In this document: positions 1 through 8,421 of the stretch, piece after piece
Layout of the letters: every line of letters begins with the position of its first letter
Position numbering within the stretch: position 1 is the stretch's first letter
Assembly: GCA_045627385.1 (NCBI GenBank)
Contig: JAZQNO010000026.1
Location: 62,001-126,000, forward strand
Direction: 5' to 3'
DNA: 64,000 nucleotides
Source of the DNA: UBA1757 sp045627385
GTDB taxonomy: Bacteria > Bacteroidota > Bacteroidia > Bacteroidales > UBA1402
Made by a program: the position numbers and the translations under genes
The notes under the pieces: generated by a model
The model's database searches: none
Told to the model about the DNA's origin: nothing
What the model saw: only the letters and a program-made list of their open reading frames with translations

Positions 1-1
1 G

Positions 2-310
2 CTGGACAAGTGCCAGGTGGAGTTCGACGACCGCTCGGCCGTCACGGTGATGCTGGTTTCCGGCGGTTATCCCGAAGCCTACGAAAAGGGCAAAATCATC
101 AGCGGACTGGACGAAGTGTCCGACAGCATCGTTTTCCACGCAGGCACCAAACTGCAGGACGGACAGGTGCTCACCAACGGCGGACGTGTCATTGCCGTCA
201 GCTCTTACGGAAAAGACAAACAGGAAGCGCTGTCCACCTCTTTCGCCAACGCTCAGAAAATCCGATTCGACAAACGCCATTTCCGCTCCGACATCGGTTT
301 CGACCTATAA
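2..310 (+). CDS. purD: Phosphoribosylamine-glycine ligase (GARS), C-terminal part
   Basis: This is the last 102 codons of a gene that begins before the window. The fragment reads LDKCQVEFDDRSAVTVML, then SGGYPEAYEKGK, then FHAGTK and LTNGGRVIAVSSYG, which is the C-terminal barrel domain of GAR synthetase. The enzyme joins glycine to 5-phosphoribosylamine with ATP in the second step of cytosolic purine synthesis. The ATP-grasp core lies outside the window, so the catalytic residues cannot be checked. The next gene starts 12 bp after the stop on the same strand, so the two are probably co-transcribed. The family call is firm for this domain. Confidence 0.93.
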   Translation: MDKCQVEFDDRSAVTVMLVSGGYPEAYEKGKIISGLDEVSDSIVFHAGTKLQDGQVLTNGGRVIAVSSYGKDKQEALSTSFANAQKIRFDKRHFRSDIGFDL

Positions 311-322
311 ACCGTCTTTGGA

Positions 323-1312
323 ATGAGCCTGAATGACGTTTCCAAAAGCCGCTATCCGTGGATGGTCTGCCTGCTGCTGTTTGCAGTCGGCACCTGTCTG
401 CAGTGGCAGTGGCATCCCATCGATTTTCAGGAATTTTCCATCAACACCATCTACGGTCCCACCAGTTTTTCGCCTTTCTGCGACTGGTTCGACCATCTGG
501 CTCCCAACACCTGGACTTTCGGACTGTTGTACGCCCTGCTGATAGCGCTCAATCTTTTGATGCTCAATCACCTGGTGACCAGATTCGAGCTGATCGGATC
601 GCTCAGCCTGTTTCCGCTGGGCTTTTATCTGGTGTTCATGACGGCCAGACTGCCGCAAAACAGTCCGAGTCTGCTCCTCACCTCTTTCCTGCTGATGGTG
701 TCCACGGAAAAGTTGCTTTCCTGCCACCGGGAAAACGACTGCAACAGACAAGTGTTCGGCGGATTCTTCTGCTATGCCTGCGCCTGTCTGCTCCTGCCGG
801 CGCTTCTTTGGGTCCTTCCGGTCATCTGGATTCTTTTCAATCAGATAAACAGTCTGACACTGCCACGCTTCTTCAGTTCCCTGCTGGCCTTTCTGTGCCT
901 GGCTTGGCTGGTCGGCGGGAGTCTGTTCCTCTTCGACAGTCTGCCGGTTCTCAACATCTGGCTGATGGGCTTGGTCGACCAAGTTTCCGTGGGCATTCAA
1001 GCCAAGCTTGCCGAATGGGTGTTCCTGGGAATGACAGCCGTCCTGTTCCTCGTGTCGGCCATCCATTTTCTTCAGCACCGGAATCAGGACAGAAACCACG
1101 TGCGCGTCTTCCTTTATTTTCTCATCAGCTTATGGATTTGCGACGTGGTGATGGGTGTCGTTTTCTCGTCGATGAGCGAATGGTTTCTCGGCCTGTCATT
1201 CGTGCCGCTGTCCGTCTTCTGCGGCAAAATGTATGACCGCTGCGACAACCTTATGACGCGGCTTCTGTTGTTCCTGACTCTGCTCAGCAGTGTCTGGTGC
1301 TTCCTCTCCTGA
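323..1312 (+). CDS. Polytopic inner-membrane protein, function unknown
   Basis: The 329-residue product is almost entirely hydrophobic. I count about ten membrane segments, roughly at residues 13-28, 65-82, 92-107, 115-127, 148-170, 183-205, 231-250, 262-281, 287-300 and 311-328, with short polar loops between them. It is rich in Leu, Phe, Trp and Cys and shows no signal peptidase site or catalytic motif that I recognise. The ATG is 12 bp downstream of the purD stop, suggesting one transcript, but this does not reveal a role in purine synthesis. The gene ends 9 bp before the convergent end of nadB. It could be an integral-membrane enzyme or a transporter. I do not assign a function. Confidence 0.8.
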   Translation: MSLNDVSKSRYPWMVCLLLFAVGTCLQWQWHPIDFQEFSINTIYGPTSFSPFCDWFDHLAPNTWTFGLLYALLIALNLLMLNHLVTRFELIGSLSLFPLGFYLVFMTARLPQNSPSLLLTSFLLMVSTEKLLSCHRENDCNRQVFGGFFCYACACLLLPALLWVLPVIWILFNQINSLTLPRFFSSLLAFLCLAWLVGGSLFLFDSLPVLNIWLMGLVDQVSVGIQAKLAEWVFLGMTAVLFLVSAIHFLQHRNQDRNHVRVFLYFLISLWICDVVMGVVFSSMSEWFLGLSFVPLSVFCGKMYDRCDNLMTRLLLFLTLLSSVWCFLS

Positions 1313-1321
1313 CGGCAATCT

Positions 1322-2899
1322 TCAGGAAATCTTCTTCTTTGAGGGGTAGTCGATGGTGTAATGCAGACCGCGGCTTTCCTTGCGTTCCATTGCCTGACGG
1401 CAAATCAGATAGCCGACATTGATCATGTTGCGCAACTCGCAAAGTTCGCGGGTGGCCTTGCTGCGTTTGAACAAGGCTTCCGTCTCTTCATACAAAATGT
1501 CCAAACGGTTCCAGGCACGGGTCAGACGCACATTGCTGCGCACGATGCCCACATACGATTCCATGATCTGATTGACCTCTCTCATACTTTGGGTAATCAG
1601 CACACGTTCCTCATTGCTGATGGTGCCTTCGTCGTTCCATTCCGGCACATCCTCGTTAAACTCATAACGGTCAAGTTCCGCCATCGAATGCTTGGCTGCG
1701 GCGTCGGCATAGACGACCGCTTCGATAAGCGAGTTGCTGGCCAGACGATTGCCGCCGTGAAGACCTGTGCAGGAGCACTCGCCGATGGCGTAGAGACGCC
1801 GGATGCTGCTCTGTCCGTCCAAGTCGACTTTGATGCCGCCGCAAAGGTAATGGGCCGCAGGCGCCACAGGAATGTAATCCTTGGTGATGTCGATGCCGAT
1901 GGACAGGCATTTCTTGTAGATGTTCGGGAAATGCTTTTTGGTTTCTTCCGGATTCTTATGGGTGACATCCAGATATACGTGGTCTTCACCCCTGAGTTTC
2001 ATTTCATTGTCAATGGCACGAGCCACAATGTCGCGAGGAGCCAGCGACAGACGGGAATCATATTTTTGCATGAATTCCTGACCGTCCAGGGTACGCAGCA
2101 CGCCGCCGTATCCGCGCATGGCTTCGGTAATGAGGAAGGCGGGACGGTCGCCCGGATGGTACAGAGCCGTGGGATGGAACTGGATGAACTCCATGTCCTT
2201 GACCAGGCCTTTGGCGCGATAGACCATGGCAATGCCGTCGCCGGTGGCCACCAGCGGATTGGTGGTGGTGCGATAGACAGCCTCACAGCCGCCGGTAGCC
2301 ATCACCGTAATCTTGGAAAGGAAGGTGTCGACCTCGCCGGTTTCCTCGTTGAGGACATAGGCTCCGTAGCATTTGATACCCGGAGTGTGGCGGGTGATGA
2401 TGATGCCCAGATGGTGCTGAGTGATGATTTCGACCGCGTAGAAGTTCTTGAATATGGTGATGTTCGGGTGTTGCTGAACCGCACGGATGAGACTGGTCTG
2501 AATTTCGGCGCCCGTGTTGTCGGCGTGATGGAGGATGCGGAATTCGCTGTGACCGCCTTCCCTGTGAAGGTCGAATTCGCCGTTTTCGTTTTTGTCGAAA
2601 CTGACGCCCCAGTCAATGAGCGACTGAATCTGCTCCGGCGCGTTGCGCACCACTTTTTCGACGGCGGCGCGGTCGGAAATCCAGTCTCCGGCAATCATCG
2701 TGTCTTCGATGTGCTTTTCGAAATTGTCCACTTTCAGATTGGTGACTGAAGCGATGCCGCCTTGGGCGAAATAAGTGTTCGCCTCTTCCAAACCAGCTTT
2801 ACAGATGAGCGCCACACTGCCCTTTTGAGCCACTTTCAGGGCAAAGCTCATTCCGGCGATGCCGGAACCGATGACAAGATAATCGAACTTGCGTACCAT
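1322..2899 (-). CDS. nadB: L-aspartate oxidase
   Basis: The 525-residue product oxidises L-aspartate to iminoaspartate with FAD, the first step of de novo NAD synthesis. The FAD dinucleotide-binding loop GSGIAG is at residues 11-16, followed by YFAQGGIASV at about 43-52 and HREGGHSEFR at 112-121. Further on are EFIQFHPTALY and the C-terminal GECSCTGLHGGNRLASNSL stretch, all standard for NadB rather than for succinate dehydrogenase. An open frame continues upstream to 3184, but the added sequence is unlike the family and overlaps the divergent helicase. The start chosen here (MVRKFDY) puts the glycine-rich loop at its usual place and lies just downstream of a TATTTTTG promoter box. The partners nadA and nadC are not adjacent. 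Confidence 0.95.
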   Translation of the reverse strand: MVRKFDYLVIGSGIAGMSFALKVAQKGSVALICKAGLEEANTYFAQGGIASVTNLKVDNFEKHIEDTMIAGDWISDRAAVEKVVRNAPEQIQSLIDWGVSFDKNENGEFDLHREGGHSEFRILHHADNTGAEIQTSLIRAVQQHPNITIFKNFYAVEIITQHHLGIIITRHTPGIKCYGAYVLNEETGEVDTFLSKITVMATGGCEAVYRTTTNPLVATGDGIAMVYRAKGLVKDMEFIQFHPTALYHPGDRPAFLITEAMRGYGGVLRTLDGQEFMQKYDSRLSLAPRDIVARAIDNEMKLRGEDHVYLDVTHKNPEETKKHFPNIYKKCLSIGIDITKDYIPVAPAAHYLCGGIKVDLDGQSSIRRLYAIGECSCTGLHGGNRLASNSLIEAVVYADAAAKHSMAELDRYEFNEDVPEWNDEGTISNEERVLITQSMREVNQIMESYVGIVRSNVRLTRAWNRLDILYEETEALFKRSKATRELCELRNMINVGYLICRQAMERKESRGLHYTIDYPSKKKIS

Positions 2900-2916
2900 A
2901 CCTTTGATATTTGTCG

Positions 2917-2944
2917 CAAAAATAGCGCATGGCATAGAAACAAA
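2917..2944 (-). promoter_or_regulatory. Bacteroidota-type promoter for nadB
   Basis: On the minus strand, TATTTTTG (plus-strand CAAAAATA, 2917-2924) matches the -7 consensus TAnnTTTG. A TTTG lies 16 bp upstream (CAAA, 2941-2944), and a weaker GTTG sits at the more usual 20 bp. Transcription would begin about 10-12 nt before the nadB ATG at 2899. Confidence 0.55.
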
Positions 2945-2947
2945 CAA

Positions 2948-2979
2948 CTTGCGACTCTCATTTCTTAAACGTACTTTTG
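2948..2979 (+). promoter_or_regulatory. Bacteroidota-type promoter for the helicase gene
   Basis: TACTTTTG at 2972-2979 matches TAnnTTTG exactly. CTTG at 2948-2951 gives a 3-of-4 match to the -33 TTTG with a 20-bp spacer. The predicted start of transcription falls almost on the ATG at 2985, so the message would be leaderless or nearly so if this promoter is used. Confidence 0.45.
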
Positions 2980-2984
2980 GCTTC

Positions 2985-4910
2985 ATGAAGACAATTGAGA
3001 AAGACGAGCTGTTCCTCCTTGCCGAAAAGTACATCAACGAAACCGGAGTCAGTCTGTTTCTGACCGGCAAAGCAGGGACAGGCAAGACCACATTCTTGAA
3101 ATACATCGAGGAAAACACCCAGAAACGCTGCGTGGTGCTGGCCCCGACAGGAGTGGCCGCCATCAACGCCGGCGGCAGCACCATCCACTCCTTCTTCCAG
3201 CTGCCCTTATGCCCCTATCTACCTGATGTCAAAGAACTTCTGACCGAATATCAGATGCCTCAGCAAGGGATGCACCTGCGCAAAGATCGCTTGCGGCTGA
3301 TCCGTTCGCTCGACCTGCTCATCATCGACGAAATCTCGATGGTGAGAGCCGATTTGCTGGATGCCATCGACATGAGCCTCCGGCGTATCCGGCATTCCGG
3401 CCTGCCTTTCGGCGGGGTTCAGCTGCTGATGATCGGCGACGCCCAACAGCTTTCGCCCGTAGTCACACAACAAGAGCGGCCCTACATCGAACAGGTCTAT
3501 CCGTCTCCCTATTTTTTCGAATCGAAAGCGCTCAAGAAGATTCCGTATGTGGTTCTCCAGCTGGAGCACATCTACCGCCAGCAGGATCCCGTTTTCGTGG
3601 ATTTGCTCAACCGCATCCGCAACGGACACCTGACAGCCGCCGACCGGGAACTGCTCAACAGCCGGCTGGATCCGTCCTTCCAACCGCCGAAAAAGGAAAA
3701 CTGGATACGCCTGACCACCCACAACCAACAGGCAGACCGTGTGAACCAGGCCCAGTTGGACGCGCTCAAAGGCAGGAGTTTCAAATTCTTGGCCGAGATC
3801 GAAGGCACATTTCCGCAGTCTGCATATCCTGCGCCCTCGGAAATCGGTCTCAAAAAAGGCGAGCAAGTGATGTTCATCCGCAACGACGCCTCGGGCATGA
3901 ACCGTTTCTACAACGGCAAAATCGGCACCATCAGAGGCTTCGACCCATATGCGGAAAGCGTCATCGTCGAGGACGAGAACGGCGGACTGATTGAAGTGAA
4001 AACCGAGACTTGGGAGAATATCCGGTACGAACTCGACTCCGAAAGCGGTGAGATAAAGCAGCAGGTGGAAGGCACTTTCACGCAGATTCCCCTGCGGCCG
4101 GCCTGGGCCGTCACCATCCACAAGAGCCAGGGGCTGACCTTTGACCGGGTCATCATTGACGCGGCCGACGCCTTCGCTTTCGGGCAAGTCTATGTGGCGC
4201 TGTCGCGCTGCCGCTCGCTGGAGGGCATCGTGCTGAGCAGTCCGATCACGGCTTCCTGCCTGAAGGAAGACAAGGATGTCGAAGCCTTCAGCCAATGCTA
4301 TTCGACCAAAAGCCAGTTGGAAGAACATCTGGAAGGGTTTCAGAAAGATTATTTTCTCTCTCAGGCGCTCGAATGTTTCCGTTTCGATTTTCTAAGCCGT
4401 CAACTGGCGGCTATGGAACGCCTGTTTCAGGAGCATCTGTCGAAACGATACGCCGGACAGACGGCCAAAACCGCCGAAGCCGCCCGCCTGGGGGAAGAGA
4501 TGAAAGATGTCGGAAACCGCTTCGGCAATCAATTGCGCAGACTCTGTCTGTCGGACAGCCTGGAAGCTCTGCAGAACGGCACAGGCGACACCGACGGACG
4601 TGTCCGTAAGGCGGCCGATTATTTTCTGACACAGCTCTGTTCGCTGACAAACGACATCGTGCCACTGATGGACGTCGACATCGACAACGCGGCCGTCAAA
4701 AAGCCTTACAACGAAATCTGCCACGACCTTTTGGAAGAAGTGAGGCTGAAAATCAGCTGTATGGAACTCATATGCCAAGAGGGTTTCAATCCACGTTCCT
4801 ACCAGGAGACCAAACTGCAACTCGTTTTGGGCAAGCGGGCGACCAAAGCCGCCGTCAAGAAAAAATCCGCCCGTATCAAAAGCACGGGCAAAGCTGCGAA
4901 GAAGCGCTGA
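2985..4910 (+). CDS. Superfamily 1 DNA helicase, Pif1/RecD-like
   Basis: The 641-residue protein is an ATP-dependent 5'-3' type SF1B helicase. It has a Walker A loop GKAGTGKTT near residue 28, a GVAAINAGG/TIHSFF segment (motif Ia), Walker B LIIDEISM, GDAQQLSPV (motif III), LEHIYRQ (motif IV), and the C-terminal VTIHKSQGLTFD and VYVALSRCRSL motifs (V and VI). The order and spacing match Pif1/RecD2 helicases. The last 160 residues are helical and end in a Lys/Arg-rich tail that may bind nucleic acid. The frame stays open upstream to 2889, but MKTIEKDE at 2985 is the better start because the upstream part covers the divergent promoters. A role in replication or recombination is inferred from the family only. 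Confidence 0.88.
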   Translation: MKTIEKDELFLLAEKYINETGVSLFLTGKAGTGKTTFLKYIEENTQKRCVVLAPTGVAAINAGGSTIHSFFQLPLCPYLPDVKELLTEYQMPQQGMHLRKDRLRLIRSLDLLIIDEISMVRADLLDAIDMSLRRIRHSGLPFGGVQLLMIGDAQQLSPVVTQQERPYIEQVYPSPYFFESKALKKIPYVVLQLEHIYRQQDPVFVDLLNRIRNGHLTAADRELLNSRLDPSFQPPKKENWIRLTTHNQQADRVNQAQLDALKGRSFKFLAEIEGTFPQSAYPAPSEIGLKKGEQVMFIRNDASGMNRFYNGKIGTIRGFDPYAESVIVEDENGGLIEVKTETWENIRYELDSESGEIKQQVEGTFTQIPLRPAWAVTIHKSQGLTFDRVIIDAADAFAFGQVYVALSRCRSLEGIVLSSPITASCLKEDKDVEAFSQCYSTKSQLEEHLEGFQKDYFLSQALECFRFDFLSRQLAAMERLFQEHLSKRYAGQTAKTAEAARLGEEMKDVGNRFGNQLRRLCLSDSLEALQNGTGDTDGRVRKAADYFLTQLCSLTNDIVPLMDVDIDNAAVKKPYNEICHDLLEEVRLKISCMELICQEGFNPRSYQETKLQLVLGKRATKAAVKKKSARIKSTGKAAKKR

Positions 4911-4930
4911 GGTTTCTGCCAAATATTTGC

Positions 4931-4938
4931 TACCTTTG
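4931..4938 (+). promoter_or_regulatory. Probable -7 promoter box for leuS
   Basis: TACCTTTG matches the Bacteroidota -7 consensus TAnnTTTG, 23 bp before the leuS ATG. No good -33 TTTG is at the ideal distance; TTTC at 4913 is the nearest, with a 14-bp spacer. The box lies in the 51-bp gap between the helicase and leuS. Confidence 0.5.
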
Positions 4939-4961
4939 CGACCGATTCATCAAAAACGATT

Positions 4962-7787
4962 ATGGAATACAATTTCAGAGCCATCGAGCAGAAATGGCAG
5001 GAAGAATGGAAAAAGCGCGGCACCTATCAGGTGAAAGAAGACGCTTCCAAACCCAAGTATTATGTTCTGGACATGTTCCCCTACCCTTCGGGAGCAGGCC
5101 TGCATGTGGGCCATCCGCTTGGCTACATCGCCTCTGACATTGTTTCCCGCTACAAACGCCTGCAGGGCTTCAACGTGCTGCCTCCCATAGGCTACGACTC
5201 TTACGGCCTGCCGGCCGAGCAGTATGCCATCCAAACCGGACAGCATCCTGCCGTGACGACCGCCCGCAACATCGCCCGCTATCGCGAACAGCTCGACAAG
5301 ATCGGTTTCTGCTACGATTGGGACCGCGAAGTCCGCACCTGCGAACCGGGCTATTACCACTGGACCCAGTGGGCCTTCCAGAAAATGTTCGACAGCTTCT
5401 ACAGCTACAAGTTCGACAAGGTGCTGCCTATCGAAAAACTGATCGCCCATTTCGAACTGAAGGGTACGAAAGACCTCCATGTGCCCCAAAATGAAGAGCT
5501 CAGTTTCACGGCTGAAGAATGGAAGGCCATGAGCGAAAAAGAGCAGCAGCAGGTGCTGATGAACTACCGTATGGCTTATCTGGGCGACATGATGGTCAAC
5601 TGGTGTCCGAAATTGGGCACCGTGCTGGCCAATGACGAAGTCAGCGAAGGCCTGAGCATCCGCGGCGGTTTTCCCGTTGAACAGAAGGTGATGCGCCAAT
5701 GGTGCTTGCGCGTTTCGGCCTATGCCCAGCGTCTGCTGGATGGCCTCGACCGCATCGATTGGAGCGATTCGCTCAAAGAGACCCAGCGCAACTGGATCGG
5801 CCGCAGCGAAGGCACTGAAATGCAGTTCAAGGTAAAGGACTCCGACGTCGAGTTCACCATCTTCACCACACGTGCCGACACGGTCTTCGGCGTCACCTTC
5901 ATGGTGCTGGCCCCCGAAAGCGAACTGACCGCCAAACTGACGACCGACGCCCAAAAGGCCGAAGTGGAAGCTTATCTGGCGGCCGTCAAGAAACGCACCG
6001 AACGCGAGCGCATCTCCGACCGGCGCGTCACGGGTGTCTTCTCGGGCAGCTATGCCGTCAACCCGCTCACCGGGGAAGCCATTCCCATCTGGATCAGCGA
6101 CTATGTGCTGGCCGGATACGGCACGGGCGCCATTATGGCCGTCCCTGCCCATGACAGCCGCGACTACGCGTTTGCCAAACACTTCCATCTGCCCATCATT
6201 CCGCTTATCGAAGGCTGCGACGTCTCCGAAGAAAGTTTCGACGCCAAGGAAGGCATCGTCACCAACAGCCCGGTTGCCGGAAAGCAAGGATACAAAGGTT
6301 TTTCTCTCAATGGTTTGACCGTCAAGGAGGCCATCGCAGCCACCAAAAAGTTTGTCACCGAAGAGGGTTTGGGAAAAGTCAAGGTCAACTACCGCCTCCG
6401 CGACGCCATCTTCAGCCGTCAGCGCTATTGGGGCGAGCCCTTCCCCGTCTACTATAAGGACGGAATGCCCTATATGTTGCCCGAAGAATGTCTTCCGCTG
6501 GAACTTCCCGAAATCACCAATTTCAAGCCCACTGAAACGGGCGAGCCTCCGCTCGGACACGCCACCGTCTGGGCTTGGGACACCGTCAAGCGTCAGGTGG
6601 TCGAAAACAGTCTGATCGACCATAAGACCGTTTTTCCCTTGGAACTCAACACCATGCCGGGCTTTGCCGGTTCAAGCGCCTACTATCTGCGCTATATGGA
6701 TCCTCACAACGTCAAGGCTCTGGTTTCCAAAGAGGCCGACGACTATTGGCAAGATGTCGATCTGTATGTGGGCGGCACCGAGCACGCCACTGGCCACCTC
6801 ATCTACAGCCGTTTCTGGAACAAGTTCCTGTTCGACTGCGGATATGTCTGCCAGGACGAGCCTTTCAAGAAACTGGTCAACCAGGGCATGATTCAGGGAC
6901 GCAGCAATTTCGTCTACCGTATCAAGGACACCAACACCTTCGTTTCTTTGGGTCTGAAAGACCAGTACGAGACTACGCCCATCCACGTGGATGTCAACAT
7001 CGTATCGAACGACGTGCTCGATCTGGAGGCATTCCGCGCTTGGAATCCCGAATACCGCACGACCGAATTCATTCTCGAAGACGGCAAGTACGTCTGTGGC
7101 TGGGCCGTCGAAAAAATGTCAAAGTCGATGTTCAATGTGGTGAACCCCGACAATGTGGTTGAGAAGTTCGGAGCCGACACCCTGCGCCTTTATGAAATGT
7201 TCCTCGGACCTCTCGAAGCGTCCAAACCTTGGGACACCAACGGCATTGACGGCGTCCACCGTTTCCTGAAACGTTTCTGGGGCCTGACCGCTTCGGGCGA
7301 CAGTTTCAGCATCAGCGAGGAAGCGGCCACTCCCGCCGAACTGAAAAGCCTGCACAAGCTTATCAAAAAATTGAGCTACGACATCGAGCACTTCTCATTC
7401 AACACGGCTGTCAGCGCCTTTATGATTTGTCTCAACGAATTGGGCAAATGCAACAAACGCGCCGTCATCGAACCGCTCACCATACTGCTGACGCCTTTCG
7501 CACCTCATCTCTGTGAGGAAATCTGGCAGGCTCTCGGTCAGGAGGGCAGTGTCTGCGATGCCAAATGGCCTGTCTGCAACGAAGCTTATCTGGTGGAAAG
7601 CGCCATCACCTACAGCATCTCGTTCAACGGAAAGATGCGTTTCACGATGGACTTCCCCGTCGATGCCAGCAATGAGGAGATTCAGACTCAAGTCCTGGCC
7701 AACGAAAAGGCTCAGTCTTACATCGAAGGCAAGCCCATCCGCAAAGTGATCATCGTTCCCAAGAAAATTGTCAACATCGTTCTCTGA
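4962..7787 (+). CDS. leuS: Leucyl-tRNA synthetase
   Basis: The 941-residue class I aminoacyl-tRNA synthetase charges tRNA-Leu with leucine. The nucleotide-binding HIGH-type motif is HVGH at residues 48-51, within PYPSGAGLHVGHPLGY. The KMSKS loop is present as an exact KMSKS at about 718-722. The editing domain between them contains the TTRADTVFGVTF segment. The anticodon-binding region and the C-terminal domain (ending KKIVNIVL) are intact. The length exceeds the roughly 860 residues of E. coli LeuRS, because of insertions in the catalytic part that Bacteroidota enzymes usually have. The stop overlaps the start of the thioesterase gene, indicating translational coupling. Confidence 0.98.
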   Translation: MEYNFRAIEQKWQEEWKKRGTYQVKEDASKPKYYVLDMFPYPSGAGLHVGHPLGYIASDIVSRYKRLQGFNVLPPIGYDSYGLPAEQYAIQTGQHPAVTTARNIARYREQLDKIGFCYDWDREVRTCEPGYYHWTQWAFQKMFDSFYSYKFDKVLPIEKLIAHFELKGTKDLHVPQNEELSFTAEEWKAMSEKEQQQVLMNYRMAYLGDMMVNWCPKLGTVLANDEVSEGLSIRGGFPVEQKVMRQWCLRVSAYAQRLLDGLDRIDWSDSLKETQRNWIGRSEGTEMQFKVKDSDVEFTIFTTRADTVFGVTFMVLAPESELTAKLTTDAQKAEVEAYLAAVKKRTERERISDRRVTGVFSGSYAVNPLTGEAIPIWISDYVLAGYGTGAIMAVPAHDSRDYAFAKHFHLPIIPLIEGCDVSEESFDAKEGIVTNSPVAGKQGYKGFSLNGLTVKEAIAATKKFVTEEGLGKVKVNYRLRDAIFSRQRYWGEPFPVYYKDGMPYMLPEECLPLELPEITNFKPTETGEPPLGHATVWAWDTVKRQVVENSLIDHKTVFPLELNTMPGFAGSSAYYLRYMDPHNVKALVSKEADDYWQDVDLYVGGTEHATGHLIYSRFWNKFLFDCGYVCQDEPFKKLVNQGMIQGRSNFVYRIKDTNTFVSLGLKDQYETTPIHVDVNIVSNDVLDLEAFRAWNPEYRTTEFILEDGKYVCGWAVEKMSKSMFNVVNPDNVVEKFGADTLRLYEMFLGPLEASKPWDTNGIDGVHRFLKRFWGLTASGDSFSISEEAATPAELKSLHKLIKKLSYDIEHFSFNTAVSAFMICLNELGKCNKRAVIEPLTILLTPFAPHLCEEIWQALGQEGSVCDAKWPVCNEAYLVESAITYSISFNGKMRFTMDFPVDASNEEIQTQVLANEKAQSYIEGKPIRKVIIVPKKIVNIVL

Positions 7788-8281
7788 TGCCCGAGAAACC
7801 GTATATATACGAGCTTACGCTGAAGGTCCGCGACTACGAATGCGACCTTCAGGGCATCGTCAACAATGCCAACTACCAACATTATCTCGAACATGCCCGG
7901 CACGAGTTCCTGTTGAGCATAGGGCTCAGTTTCTCGGATTTCCATCAGAGAGGCGTCGATTTGGTGGTCAGCCATGTGGAAATCGATTACAAGTTTCCCT
8001 TACGCAGCCGTGACACCTTCAAGGTGATGCTGTTTGTTCGCAAGGTGGGCATCCGATGGGTCTTCTTCCAAGACATTTACCGGATTGACTTCCACGAAAA
8101 GCAGAACAACGGGCAACCCTTCGGCACCTTGTGCCTGCGTTCGAAAGTCGTCTCCGTAGCTGTGGCAAACGGAATGCCGAAAGATTGCAAGGAACTGGAA
8201 GAAATCTTCGTTTCCGCACTGCCGGATGCCGACCTGTACAGCCCTGTTCCAAACGGAATCTTCCCCAAGCGGTCATTCTGA
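7787..8281 (+). CDS. Acyl-CoA thioesterase, YbgC/4-hydroxybenzoyl-CoA thioesterase family
   Basis: The 164-residue hotdog-fold protein probably hydrolyses an acyl-CoA. The family signature is clear near the N-terminus: RDYECDLQGIVNNANY followed by LEHAR, where Asp 20 is at the position of the catalytic Asp. The next conserved block, VSHVEIDYKFPLRSRD, is the central strand of the fold. Substrate specificity cannot be read from the sequence; short- or medium-chain acyl-CoA is typical. The ATG shares its A with the leuS TGA (TGATG), so the gene is almost certainly co-expressed with leuS. A strong terminator follows within 20 bp. The protein is slightly longer than E. coli YbgC. Confidence 0.88.
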   Translation: MPEKPYIYELTLKVRDYECDLQGIVNNANYQHYLEHARHEFLLSIGLSFSDFHQRGVDLVVSHVEIDYKFPLRSRDTFKVMLFVRKVGIRWVFFQDIYRIDFHEKQNNGQPFGTLCLRSKVVSVAVANGMPKDCKELEEIFVSALPDADLYSPVPNGIFPKRSF

Positions 8282-8300
8282 ATCCGCTTTGTTTTTCTAT

Positions 8301-8336
8301 AGTCCGGTCAGTTTTCCGCTGTACCGGACTTTTTTT
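8301..8336 (+). terminator. Rho-independent terminator after the leuS-thioesterase operon
   Basis: AGTCCGGT (8301-8308) pairs perfectly with ACCGGACT (8323-8330) across a 14-nt loop and is followed by six T residues. It lies 20 bp after the thioesterase stop. Confidence 0.85.
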
Positions 8337-8368
8337 GTCCGAATTCGAAACATTTTAAACTCAGAGTG

Positions 8369-8400
8369 TTTGGAGGCCGTTCAGGCGAGGGCTAATTTCG
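8369..8400 (+). promoter_or_regulatory. Bacteroidota-type promoter for dprA
   Basis: TTTG at 8369-8372, a 20-bp spacer, and TAATTTCG at 8393-8400 (7 of 8 to TAnnTTTG) form a well-spaced promoter. Its predicted start is about 15 nt before the dprA ATG and just past the preceding terminator. Confidence 0.6.
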
Positions 8401-8421
8401 TGGAGCCTAATACCTGTAAAA

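Noticed and set aside
1307..1327. Small hairpin between the convergent ends of the membrane protein and nadB
   Set aside because: The six-base stem (TCCTGA/TCAGGA) has no T tract on either strand.
2900..3184. N-terminal extension of nadB
   Set aside because: It overlaps the divergent helicase and its promoter and lacks similarity to NadB. MVRKFDY is the family start.
4950..6623. Long open frame (557 codons) on the minus strand inside leuS
   Set aside because: It is antisense to a conserved essential gene, has no family motif and follows from the codon use of leuS.
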